A stretch of DNA of 64,000 nucleotides from Oryzias latipes. Its lineage: Eukaryota; Chordata; Actinopteri; Beloniformes; Adrianichthyidae. The notes under the pieces are model-generated. The model worked only from the letters and a program-made list of their open reading frames with translations. It was not told the DNA's origin and did not search any database. Made by a program: the position numbers and the translations under genes. The DNA lies in NCBI RefSeq assembly GCF_002234675.1, contig NC_019866.2:9081261-9145260 (forward strand), written 5' to 3'. This document shows, one piece after another, positions 13,101 through 24,200 of this stretch. How positions within the stretch are numbered: position 1 is the first letter of the stretch; each line of letters starts with the position of its first letter.

Positions 13101-15705
13101 ACTGAACCAAATCTGTTTAAGGAAAAGAAAACAAAATAAAAACATTATAAATGGGCTTAATGTAATAAAAATCATGGTGTCAGTGCTCAAGAAATTGTTC
13201 TTTAAGTGATTGTTCAAACGAGTCATGGAAAAGTAAAAGATGACCTCTGTGAGTTTAAAAGATTGTAAGATGTTTATATTGTTGACGTTCCTGCTAAATC
13301 TAAATAGAATTTTCTTGTTTCAAATCCACTGTAGACTAAATCACACACATCAGGTGAGTAGTCCCTCTTGGTTTATGGAAGAGTTGGAACCAACATGTAA
13401 ACGAGCCCTGGAAAAAAAAAGCCTAAAAGAGAAATAAGCATGTGCTAATGATTGCATGAATTCCTCAAAAATTCTTACAAATTCTTGGAGCAGCTTATCT
13501 GTTACAATGCACACACCTGCTATAGATGGGGGGGGGGGGGTATAGGGCGCTGATGGACAGACTGCAGAGAAAACAAAGAGACATTGTTGCTGATCCGCTG
13601 AAGGTCACAGCCATTCCTGTGTGCCAAGTCTGGCACCAACTCACACAACAAGGCAACACGGCATATGCAATGTATAGAAAGCTAAACCGACACCATAGTG
13701 CAAGAGCTGCTGTCTATTGATTTGGATCTGAAATTACAGTCATTGCACAAGAAGAGCAAATAACCCTTTTCATTCCAATCTCAAAATGTATTCAGTTGTT
13801 CGTTCATCAGTGCGGTTCTGCCTCCGCTTTCCCCACTCATTTTTCCAGATGAACATCACACAATGGGGCTTTTAGCTCCTTTTTCTCCCTCTATCTCTCA
13901 TCCAGATGTCAGGTACAGTGGGGGAGCCCTTGACGCTGGATGCCGTCTGACACTGTTCAAAACATTGATAACAAGCTGCGGGCTGCTCTTCAAGCTGTCC
14001 ATCTGAGAAGCTCCCCCTGCAAGCTGACCACAGCGTGCACTGAAGCACCAAAGGAAAAACAAATGCAAAGGCCGCAAAGATGAGCTGAATCATCAAACAC
14101 CCACAGCCTCTTCTGATGCACGAAACAGCTTGCTCTGTTATTGTTTTACTTTGCAGAGAATCACTGACTGGTGTACGCTGCATTAGTGAAACAAAGACTG
14201 CAAGGTCTTAAGCGTTCAAAAAAACATATACACAGATTTGTTATTTATTCTAAATATTAGGTAAACAAAATAAACTGTGAAGACACCAAATATCAGGAAA
14301 CTTTCATTTTTACCCTCATTGTTGGAGAACCTAATTTTGATCCTCTCTGTAAAAAAGGAGTTTGCATTTCATGACATGCCTGTTTGATTTGACTTGTTTT
14401 ATGTCACCATGTTCGCAGTGAGATAATAGTGTGACTGCGAAATAGTGTGAAAGTTTTTTTTTTAATTTAAATAACATAAATAGTTTGTTTCAGAGTCTTG
14501 GCTCTTTAAAGTAGTTTTTTCTTTTGGAAACTGGAGGCTGCAAGACTTTCTTTAGAAACAAAGAAAACCTTTCTCCACAATAATCATCAAAAAATTGGTT
14601 TACTTAGAAATGTTCAACAGGTTCTGAGATCATTTTTCTTTAGTGGGAGGTTTTGTTGTTTTGCAGTGTAATATCAATGCGCAATTGCAGGGTGAGATTT
14701 TTTCCTTCATGTTCACATCACAGAAATCCATCTTTCCTTCTCTTACTTTTCATAGTCCAGTTTGCAGTACAGCAGGCGGTCTCTGCAGTAGCAGGTCCCG
14801 GTGAGTGTGCTCAGACACACGGCGCACTTGACGCAGGTCTCGTGCCAGGAGCGCTCGTTCACGCGCAGCAAGAAGCGGTCCGAGATGGGAGACTCGCAGC
14901 CCGCGCACACCTCTCCCCCTCCTCTGTAATCTGGACCTGGTGAAAGCAAGGCAGCGCGCGGACGCGGAGATAAAGTGAGCAGACAAAAGTCAGCCTACAT
15001 GGGAGGTTTTTGGCATGAACCTGAACCTTTACTCCTGAAAATTCCCTGCTTCAAGGTCGCGTAAAAAGCTGGGAAAACGATGTAGGAGTTTTCTGCCATG
15101 CATTTATTCCACCTGGTTCCAAATGACTTTTATACAATAAAAATAAATATGAAAAACCCCGATTTGACACAACTTTTAGTTCTTCAGTTGCGTAAAGCAG
15201 TATGTCATTTTCCCTTCCACAAAATATTAAAAATGGCAAAGATAAAAAGAAAGAGTTAATTAGATTAAATGTATGCTATAAAAATGCTTCATATGATCTC
15301 TGCGTTAAATTCAGATAAGGTTTCAATAAAAGCCTAAAGAAAAGCACATTTTGAATTGCAAATTGGAACGCTTTCTCTAGCTCTTGACTAGAATTCTTAT
15401 TCTTACGCACGCTGAAAAAATTTTATTGGAATAGAAATTTTCAGGAATTGATATGTATTTTTTCATGGATGCTGCAATACAAGTTTAATATTTAAATATA
15501 TGAAATAAATTGTAAATTTGCTCGGTTATCGTTCTTATATGTATATATATATATATATATTTTGCTATCCGGATCAAATGTGTTAACAACAGGAGGTAAA
15601 CTCGTTTGAGTGCTGTAAGCGCTCATACTTACCGAAAGGCGTGGAGGATGGAGGCTGTTGCAGACAGGACTGCTGTCTCTCCTCTGTTTTCATCCCTTCT
15701 CTCAT
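4139..15705 (-). CDS. lmx1al: LMX1A-like LIM-homeodomain transcription factor
   Basis: Nuclear LIM-homeodomain factor of the LMX1 family, which in vertebrates patterns dopaminergic neurons, roof plate and limb. Coding exons (minus strand): 15633-15705, 14747-14936, 5560-5792, 5166-5329, 4948-5025, 4723-4843, 4451-4606 and 4139-4296. They total 1173 nt, 390 residues (human LMX1A 382), with all phases agreeing. The protein starts MREGMKTEE, like the family's MLDGxKMEE. LIM1 (about residues 33-84) and LIM2 (about 93-145) keep their zinc ligands. The homeodomain spans two exons and contains [20 protein letters not shown] and [13 protein letters not shown] run of about nine glutamines follows it. 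The end, [19 protein letters not shown], is nearer LMX1A than LMX1B. Both LIM domains differ enough from LMX1A and LMX1B that a teleost lmx1a-like paralogue is favoured; the symbol is tentative. The homeobox donor GTTTGT is weak but keeps the frame. Confidence 0.88.
6018..6027. promoter_or_regulatory. Perfect palindrome AACAATTGTT, possible paired SOX site
   Basis: Two AACAAT cores overlap head to head. The surrounding 5930-6060, with TTAATTAA at 5968-5975, reads like enhancer DNA, but nothing proves function. Confidence 0.2.
7359..7370. promoter_or_regulatory. Perfect palindrome CCCTAATTAGGG with TAATTA homeodomain core
   Basis: A 12-bp perfect palindrome centred on TAATTA, the core bound by many homeodomain factors including the LMX1 family. 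It lies inside the lmx1a-like gene's own large intron, so autoregulation is possible but unproven. Confidence 0.2.
10759..11362 (+). repeat. Dispersed element copy 1, related to copies at 35530 and 49530
   Basis: It starts TTTTGATCTATTTTAAAAG and ends near GGAGTGGG followed by TTCAAAAG. Most of its length aligns with copies 35530-36450 (reverse) and 49530-49935: shared blocks include the 'ctaggac..agtttctgcagag' segment and the 'agcccctcaca' segment. The copy at 35530 shows the family has inverted ends of the type TTAAAGTCCCACTCC. No coding capacity is seen, so it is probably a non-autonomous DNA transposon. This copy is the longest without insertion. Confidence 0.6.
15538..15561. repeat. TA dinucleotide microsatellite
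   Basis: Alternating TA repeat about 24 bp long in the intron between the first coding exon and the LIM1 exon of the lmx1a-like gene. Confidence 0.8.
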
Positions 15706-18218
15706 TACTTCAGTGTGATCGCTAAAAAAAAAACCATTGTAAAAATGTGGAATGAAATCCTATGAATGAAAACCGAGGAAGCACTGCTGCGCATTTAGGC
15801 CTGAGAAAGGAACAAGTGAGACAAAATGTAGAAGGCCAGTGCGCTCACACTACCAGTGCGTTTTTTAATGCGCAATTTAATGGGGGCGACATATTTAAAA
15901 CTAAAACATGTGAAGCAAAAAGCAAAAAAATAAATAAATGAAAAGACTGTATAATTATTTCAAAGGAAGACACAGTTTAGCAACAAAACAACTAAATTTT
16001 AGCACTAAATTGAAAGAAATTGCACAATTCGTTTTCAAAATACAGCATTTTATTACATGGGTTGAAAGTAAAAACTAAAGAAAAAACGAAAATAATTTTC
16101 TCAAATTTGACATTTGAATTACATAGATTTTAAAATTGCATTAATCCAATTTCGAGCATTTTATTTTGTAAAGACGACTATAAAACATAAATTCTTCAAC
16201 GTTTCAATCAAATGAAGGAAAAATATTTGTACTCTCCTGCAGGTGTGGGGATGTGTTTGTCATTATTGTTGTTTAATTTTCTACACTAAATCTGTTAGCT
16301 GTAATACAGCTGAACATTTCACGCATTGTTAATATGAATGACATGAATTTAAAACTGTGAACTGATTTCATTTATATTTATATGCATGAGATGGAAAATA
16401 ACTATAAATTAACTCATCCTAGCACATCTATCAATTGAGCTTCTATTATGTTAATACAGATGATCTGATTTGGCACGTTTCCTGCATGGTTATACTGACA
16501 TTGTAATTTGTTATGGGCAAATTATAAACAATGAGAACATTGAATTTGAATGGAAAATACAAAAATAGGAAAAATATAGAAAATAGTACTTTTTTATACA
16601 TTAAAAAGTTAAATGTGCTTGGATTGGGATTTTTAGGTTATTTTAAAAGCACAATAAGATGCTTATAATAACATTTATTCAAAGAAGGTAAAGATTTTTG
16701 ACGTACAATCTGTTAAAAGGTTTGATTCTTGCATCACGTCAGTCTTTTTCTCAGGGACCAAAATATCCTTCACCAATGTCTGCAAAGCAAAATGCTTATG
16801 GGAAAAAGTTTCCTAACTAAATGTCACTCCAATCTCATTTTCACACCGTTTTTTCTCCCAAATCTTTTAAAGACCTGCTGCCATTTATAAAACGACACAA
16901 ATCAATTCCCTATAAGCAACAGCTGGAGCCAGATTAGAAACATCCTTTAAGGAAAAGCCTTTGCGCGCGGTTTGCGGCGCGCGGCTGCTTCCACTGACAA
17001 CCTGCGCGTGAGCTGCGGAGTCCTACCTTGAGGTGAAACACACTCCTCCAGAAATCTCAGTTGGCAACATTAAAACGTGCGGAAACTTTCAGCTCGCAGG
17101 AATGAACAGACGCGTTTACAGATTGTCCACCTGTACGTCACAGAGCGGCGCGCATGCCGTCTAGAGTAAAAATCCAAAGACCATGATGAGCCAAAGTCAC
17201 TCTATTGTCTCTCTTTTTCTGCCACAGCCGTGTGTGCGCGCCGACTTGTTTTGAGCGCAAAAAAGGGGGCAGAGGGAGGAGATGGACAGACATGGAGGGA
17301 GGGAGAAGGTGCTGAAGATGATGAGAGAAGATGAGCGATAATGTAGCTTATTGATAAATCCAGTGGGGAGGATTTCCTGCATTTGCGTTCAAGACAGACT
17401 TAGACGCGCGCAGCCGATCTCACAGTGAATATTGATTTTCCTCCATGTAATAAAGAAACCTATCACCGTCCTAATATCTCATCAAATCACAAAACTTCCT
17501 CAATCTGGGAAAGAGTATAAATTGAAAATTACATCACTTGCATCCATTTTGTAAATAATGAGGGGGAGAGGGGTGGGCTTTCACATTTCGCTCTGAAATG
17601 ACACAAGGATGTCAATGCTTTTGGTGAAGTCCAAGAGACTGTTGTCTAAAAAGCAAAGCACTGCTATAACAAATAAAACAGTTGATTGGCCCTCTTTTGT
17701 TTGACATGGTGCTCACTCAAATTGAAAGACCGCCCTCTTGTGGTAAAACAGCGACAGTACACACACAAATAATAAAATGTGCCTTTATTTGCCAGATTTT
17801 CATCCAGAGACATTAAAAGCCCAGCAAAAATAAAAAGGCATTTTCTTTAAAATAAAAGAATTATAATAAATGCCCTACGTTCAGTTTCTATCTGTTTGTT
17901 ATATCAAAACACAATAGAAATAAGGCAATCTACATGGAATGGTCTGCAGCGTGAAATGCTGAACACATCAAAGTATAGGCGGCATTAGGGGTAATAAAAT
18001 GAAATGTTTACTGTTCTAAATGGAAAAATGAAATTGAAGGTATATTTTACAGTGTTTTCTTCCATGGTTAGAATTTTGGATGTAAAAGTTAAGTGTGCGA
18101 ATAACATACAAAAAGCATGTTTACACTATCATGAATACAGTAACAGGAATCCCTGGCAATATCCAAGTTAATGTGTGTGTATTTACAGTCCGGTTTCTGA
18201 GAATCTTTTCCTCTTTTC
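15706..18218. other. 5' region of the lmx1a-like gene and 3' flank of gmip
   Basis: An acceptor just right of the first coding exon (exon edge 15721) shows that the lmx1a-like gene has an upstream noncoding exon. The best candidate ends at 17027 on the minus strand, where a GTAGGA donor follows. It sits in a GC-rich stretch (about 16960-17250) that looks like the promoter CpG island. The rest, up to the gmip stop codon at 18219, is AT-rich and includes the gmip 3' UTR. No other gene is seen. Confidence 0.45.
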
Positions 18219-21200
18219 TCAGACAAACAGCTGCTCGTCTTTACCTGAGCTGCTGCGTCTTAACCTCAGACCGGACAGAATCTTCTGGGCTGAAGAGATC
18301 TTGTTTTGCTCCAGATGAATACTCTTAGTTGTAAGATTGTGTCTCTTTTTTTCAGTGCTGTGCTGGTTATTGTTCATATTTACACTTTGAATTCTTTGCC
18401 ACTCGGTTATTACTTCTTGACTTGACTTCTGAGCTGTGCTGGATGATCCCACCGCTTGGGGTTGTGTAAAAGCTGAATCCAAACCCAGCATGTACTGAGC
18501 GACCTCACGAGGGCTAAGTGGGACATCCATTTTTTCTTCTGTGGCAGCAGCGACTTGTTGGGACTGTTGAATGTTCTCACTGTGGCCAACTAAAGTTTGG
18601 GAAAGCCTCTGTGCCCCTGGTTCTGGAGAAGAGCTGCGGCTGCTGTCTGCACTCCCCTGATAATCCATCAGTAGAGCTGCTGGCTGCTTTTTTGCTCGGT
18701 CTGGGTTAAAGAGTCGGGGCCCTGAATATTGATGCCGATGGTACTTCACAGGCTGTCTTGTGAAGCGATAGTGTGGTTGGGTGGCCAAATCTGAGGCAGA
18801 TTCCTCCACATCATTCAACGCAACTCTCATAGCCATAACTGGGAGAAGAGGGAGAAGAATCCGTCATAAATCACAGAAAGGTATACACAGTATGCTGATT
18901 TTCTTCACAACTACAATTTGTATTTTACGAATGTGACTTTTAGAAAGTGCAACCAAGTACAGTTCAAATGCTGAGCAGCAAAAAAATCCAATAATATAAA
19001 AGCTTTGAAGAAATAAACCGTTTTTAGTGGTAGTGTTTTTTTTTGCACTGATTAGAGAATGTCAAAAATATTTTTTAAAGTATTGAGTTAAGTTTAATTT
19101 TTTTATTTAAAAAATCACTAAGTTTTATCTATCTATAGATGAAAGACCACATCAAAATAACCAAACATTAAATGTTATAATTTCTTTGACAAAAACAATG
19201 GAGTTTTGTCATTGCGCTGTTCTCAAGTATTTTATTTGATTTCTTTTAAACTGTCATCAAATCCAGTCTGCATGTAGGCATCAGGTGACCATGTGCTCAG
19301 TTGTGTAACTGTTAAATTTCAGTTAGACTTGGGTTAGCCCTTCTGCTATTCTATGGGGTCCATATGACCCAATCCTTACATTGACATGTTATCCCTAGCA
19401 TGACACAGGTGGATAAAGGTGAAGAGGATTTCATGTAATCCATGGACACTAGTGAAGATCACAAATCATTGAAGAAAAAAGGTTTAGCGCACTGTCTAGT
19501 GGGTCTAGATGACCCCACCCCCAATGTTAAAGTGCCTAGGATAGCACAAGAGTTACTGTATCATGAGCCAAAGCAAAACAGCAAATCTAGGAAAGTGTGG
19601 GCCATAAAGGAAACCATCTGAATGTTTCACTTAAATTTGAAAATGCTAATCTAACTGTAAGATTGTGGTGATGTTTTCAAAGAGTTCTTCTGAAAAAATT
19701 TAATAGAAATTTTGTTTCTAGAGGAGTTGGGGCAAAATTAATCTAAATTAAAGTAAAACAACATCATTACTACACAAAAAAGTACCTTGTGCCATGTACC
19801 AAATTAGAAGAGTACAAATGTACTAATATTTATTTGCCTTGATGTTTTGCACTAGTGTAATGGTATGTTGTTGTTTGTCTATGAAGACTCTCATTCATTC
19901 AGGTTGATTCCATCATAGTAGTAGGTTTAGGGGCTGTCATCTGGACTTAGTTTTTAAAAGTTAGAAGATGTTTCACCTCTTATTCAAGAGGTTTTGTCAA
20001 TTCTGAAATAGCTGGTTGAAGAGTTGGTATATAAGCACTCATGGAGGAGGAGTCAGACCTGGAACTGGATGCTATTGTCAACTTAGCTACATGGTTTCGG
20101 CTCTTTAAGAGTCCTTTTTCCTCAGCTGGGGGTTGGGGAGCCAGTGACTCCCTCCCTAAACTGGTCATCTCTTTCCGCTGTTTAAGACCCAGGTGGCAGT
20201 GGTTCGGTTTGTTTGGGTTTCAGAACACTGCCGTAGATGGATGGACGAATAAACCTGAGACCACCATTTTTATTAAGAGAAGGTTTCCTTCTTGACAAAG
20301 ATGGCTTCTTTCACTCCTCGCTCAAACCATTATTTCTCTCTGGCTAGACAGTGGACAGTGAAGTCCGAATTCTAGCCAGAGAGTGGCCAGAGAGTAATTC
20401 AGAATTGACAAAGCCTCTTAAATAAGAGGTGAAATGTCTTCTAACCTTTAAAAACTAAGTCCAGATGACAGCCACTAAACCTACGTCTGTTGTTGTTTGT
20501 GTGAGGTTCTGAGTCAACAACAGTGTCATCAAATTTGTAATATTTCACCTTATTTTAAAACCCAAAGCAAAACTTTTTGAGGCATATCCTGGTTTACAAG
20601 AGTAAAAAAAACTGAATGAGGGTGCACTTTTAATTTAGAATATTATTTTTGCATATGTTTTGAAACGATGCAAAGCAGCTGTAGCAAAAAGCAGGAAACT
20701 CAGCAGGAGGGAAGAATGAGTAAAAATAAAAAATGGAAAGTCCATAATTTGCAGAAAAACACAGTCCAAGGGGTTTTCTTGTGAAGGAATTATAATCTAA
20801 TTTGTCTACAAGCATGTTGTTTTCCAAGCCTATATTGAGATTTCAGAACTAAATATAGATCTAGATTATTTTGTTTAAAATTTTAGTACACTGTTCAATT
20901 CTTTGTACTCAAACTCCAAATGTGTTTCCTTGGGAAAACTCGGTTCTGTTAAAAGAAAGTATTTGTTTTAGAAATGAACTGAAGGAATTTTAAAGAGATC
21001 TAGACAACAAAAAACAACCTATATGTAAAAAATATTAAGTCAACAGCTTTGGTACTACCTGATGTACCTGGTTGTATTTGCCTACTTAAAACATGCTGAG
21101 TAGCATTGATAAATTACTTAACTTCTAAGCTTTAGCCCTTTCTACTTTCTACATCTACAGCCTACATAGGACATAAGGACCGGATCTTCTCAGGAGTATC

Positions 21201-24200
21201 TGCCCAACTGCCACATCTGCCTACCTGCTCTCTCATTGGCTTCAGGGCTGAGCTGGTCCACTGCCTCATTGGAGGAAGACTTGTCAGATATATAACCCTC
21301 GCTTGAATCTCTCTTGAAAGTTCGGCTCTGTTGGAATGACACAGGTTGAGTGGTGGTTTTCTGTACGTGTCTACAGACTGCGTCTAATTCTGTAGTTCTG
21401 CAACTGGCCCCTTAGGAACTATAAATCTTTCTGTCCTAATGGCTCCAGAGGCATTTTAGGCGGCTAATACATTTCTAATAAACAATTGTTTCCTGTTTAT
21501 AAACAAGTACAATGCCTGAAAATCAGAGATTGTGGAACGAGCTAACGTAGGCAAGAGGTAAGAGAGCAGCAGAACGAAGCTTGTTAATCCTGGAGGAAAA
21601 AGCATGAAGCTAAATTGTTAAGGCTGTTAGAGCAACAGCTCAGGGCAAGCTCTTTCTGTCGGGTATGAACACCAGACAACTGTTCCTCATCCTTTTAAAA
21701 CAGAAGTGCTTACTTCTGCTGAGTGTGGCCTCTGCTTGGATGAGCTGACATTTTTCAAGTTGGCATCAGCTTCTCCATCCAGTGGGCAGGAAGCTCTGGG
21801 TGGGGTTTCTGGAAGGGGCGCTGTGGGTGCCGGTGGAGGGGGAGTACTCAGCGTCCTTTTTTGGCCAAAAATCGTATTGTAGTGTGTAATGAGAAACTCA
21901 ATAAGCATCGACTGGTAGCTCGTCTCCAAGATGGCAATCATTGACATATCTGCGGACACTAGAGGGCGCAATAATGTTGGTCCAAACACTATCCCCAGAT
22001 TGCTGGGGGACATCTTATTTTCATGGTTCTCTGAAACTCTGTGGAAACAAAAGGAGAATCAGATCAAGCAATGATGGCCCAGGTAATAAAAGTCAACTGT
22101 CAAGAAAAGGGTTATGAAAACCTGCAAGCATGTATGTGAATGCTGACAGACACTGGTCATTAAAGAAGCTGGAGGACATGTTTGCCCCAAAGACAAAGAA
22201 GTGGACTTAATAAAATCCTGAAATTCATTTACTTACTACTAAAATATCAATTTAAACAGACACAAAGTAGAGGAAGGCTAATTATTGCAAAAACTAATGT
22301 AAAAGCTACAACGCAAATGCTAAAATCCTTTAAATCCTACTAAATTAAAAACACACACAGACAAAAAACCCAAACATTTTTAAAAAAAAGCTTCACAATG
22401 GTAAATAAAAATTATAGGTAATTAAGTTACTACAGTTAGTTATTTTGTAATGTAGTGTACCTCATAAATAGAAAAACAACATTATTTTTTAAAGCAGTGA
22501 ATCAGTATAAAAGTCAACTGAATGGTTAAACACTTGAATCAAGCAGATTGATAAATTCTAGCCTCAAAATGGCTGTTTGATTTCATCTGAGAGCTTGAAA
22601 AGTCAATACATAAAGTCAAAAAATTTGATGAAATATAAAACATGATGAAATAAAAACTATTCAAAAAGTGAAACAGAGAGTAAATCTACTAAATTATTTT
22701 AAAAAACGTATAGAATGGTGAAATTACAACCTCTCACAGAGTGCAAAGTGTTTTGACCTTTTCTATTTTGACAGATGGTAAGAGTGTATCATTTCAAAAA
22801 CCACACAAGTGGGAAAAAGCAAAAGTACAAGAACCCATCTTTCTCAGGGGCTGAATGGTTAAAATAGCTGAAAGTGTCTAATGAAAGAATCAGAGAATCT
22901 CAAGAGTCTGAATGCACAGTTGAGGTGTTTCCCCCAGTTGCATGCTTACCTTTGCAGATGGGAAATGATGTGCTGCAGAGTACTGTAGGAATGTGTAGGA
23001 AGCCTCTTCAGAAGCTTTTGGAGGTCTTGCACGATGTCCATGATCTCATTAGAACCTGGTGAGGTTTCCTTTTCAAACAGATGCTGAATGGCTTTTCCCA
23101 CCGCAACAAAATCATTGTACAGGTCAAAGGTTAATAAAGGTTCTGGAAGCTGGAAAGAACAATATAGGGATTATTTACTGATATTTGATATTTTATTAAA
23201 ATCAAACTGAGATTTTATTTGTATATTTTTCAAACAATTCATGTTAATTAGCTAGAAATGTGCAAAGAACGTTTTTTTGCAGATTGCCTCATACCTCCTT
23301 AAAGAAGTGCTTAAGCATGGAGGTGATATCATGTGGTGAATTGTCTGAAAGATCCACCTGCTCCTTCTGCATCTCAAAGGCCTGACAGAGCTTTTGAATG
23401 CGCGGTTTGGATCCACTCACTCGGTACACACCCTTACAAACACAAGCAGACAACAGTTACAGCACACAAGTCCAAGTTAAAAACCCAGCATTGATCACTT
23501 TGGTTTCAGCGGCAGGAAATAACACCTGGACAGACAGAGCTCGACTTTCGATCTCAGATGTGCAGCGCGTCACAACGAATGGCACTTCATCTGCTGTGTC
23601 TTGTGAGAGCAGAGAGAGGTCCACTCCAAACACTGTCCCTTTCTTGTGCTCACACTCAATTTGACACACCTCCATACACTTCCTGTGCAAAGCCAGCCCA
23701 CACTGCATAAGTGACAAGAAAGAACATCCATCAGTCGCAGTTTTTTTTTAAATGTCTTCTCTTCCTCCCACACTAGTCAGAAAAGAAAGTGAATGAAAAA
23801 TGAGGCTTTTGCAGCATCTTTCTCGCTCTCATACCTCCTCACATTCAAGTCCGCTGACAACTATGTAGTTGTCACACTGCCTGCATTTGATCATCTTGCT
23901 TTTCAGTTTCTTTAGCCGGTGAGTAAGGGCAGCTTGAGAAAACATCCGTGGCTTCACAGATTGAACATCAACATACTCTGGAAAAAAAAGTTTCAATTAG
24001 CAGCTACACAATTCACGTTCTACCGTCTGTCCAGACGAAAAAGGTAAGCAAACCTGATTCTGAGCCCACATCTTTCTCGTCCAGATCGTCTGACGACACT
24101 GTGAGAGTGGACGCTGTTTTAGGCAGTCTCCTGTGAGCTTCGATTACATATTCCGATAAAGCGTAAAACAGAAAAGCGGAAATAATGTAATTATTTGCAT

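Larger units (their letters stand above)
5793..14746 (-). other. Large intron of the lmx1a-like gene between the LIM1 and LIM2 exons
   Basis: This intron of about 8.95 kb holds no supported gene. It carries CA/GT-rich microsatellite DNA around 8563-8580 and 8769-8815, a G-run near 13528-13540, and one dispersed inverted-repeat element (10759-11362). Two perfect palindromes stand out: CCCTAATTAGGG (7359-7370), with a homeodomain core, and AACAATTGTT (6018-6027), a double SOX-like core. The open frames here (for example 8682-9017 minus and 13872-14183 minus) have no recognisable domain and are taken as chance. Long introns of developmental regulators often hold enhancers, which is inference here. 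Confidence 0.5.

Noticed and set aside
13872-14183. 103-codon minus-strand frame in the lmx1a-like intron
   Set aside because: No domain and no splice partners in phase; chance frame in a long intron.
14653-14986. Other-frame readings across the LIM1 exon on both strands
   Set aside because: GC-rich shadow frames of the real LIM1 exon; the LIM zinc ligands are in only one frame.
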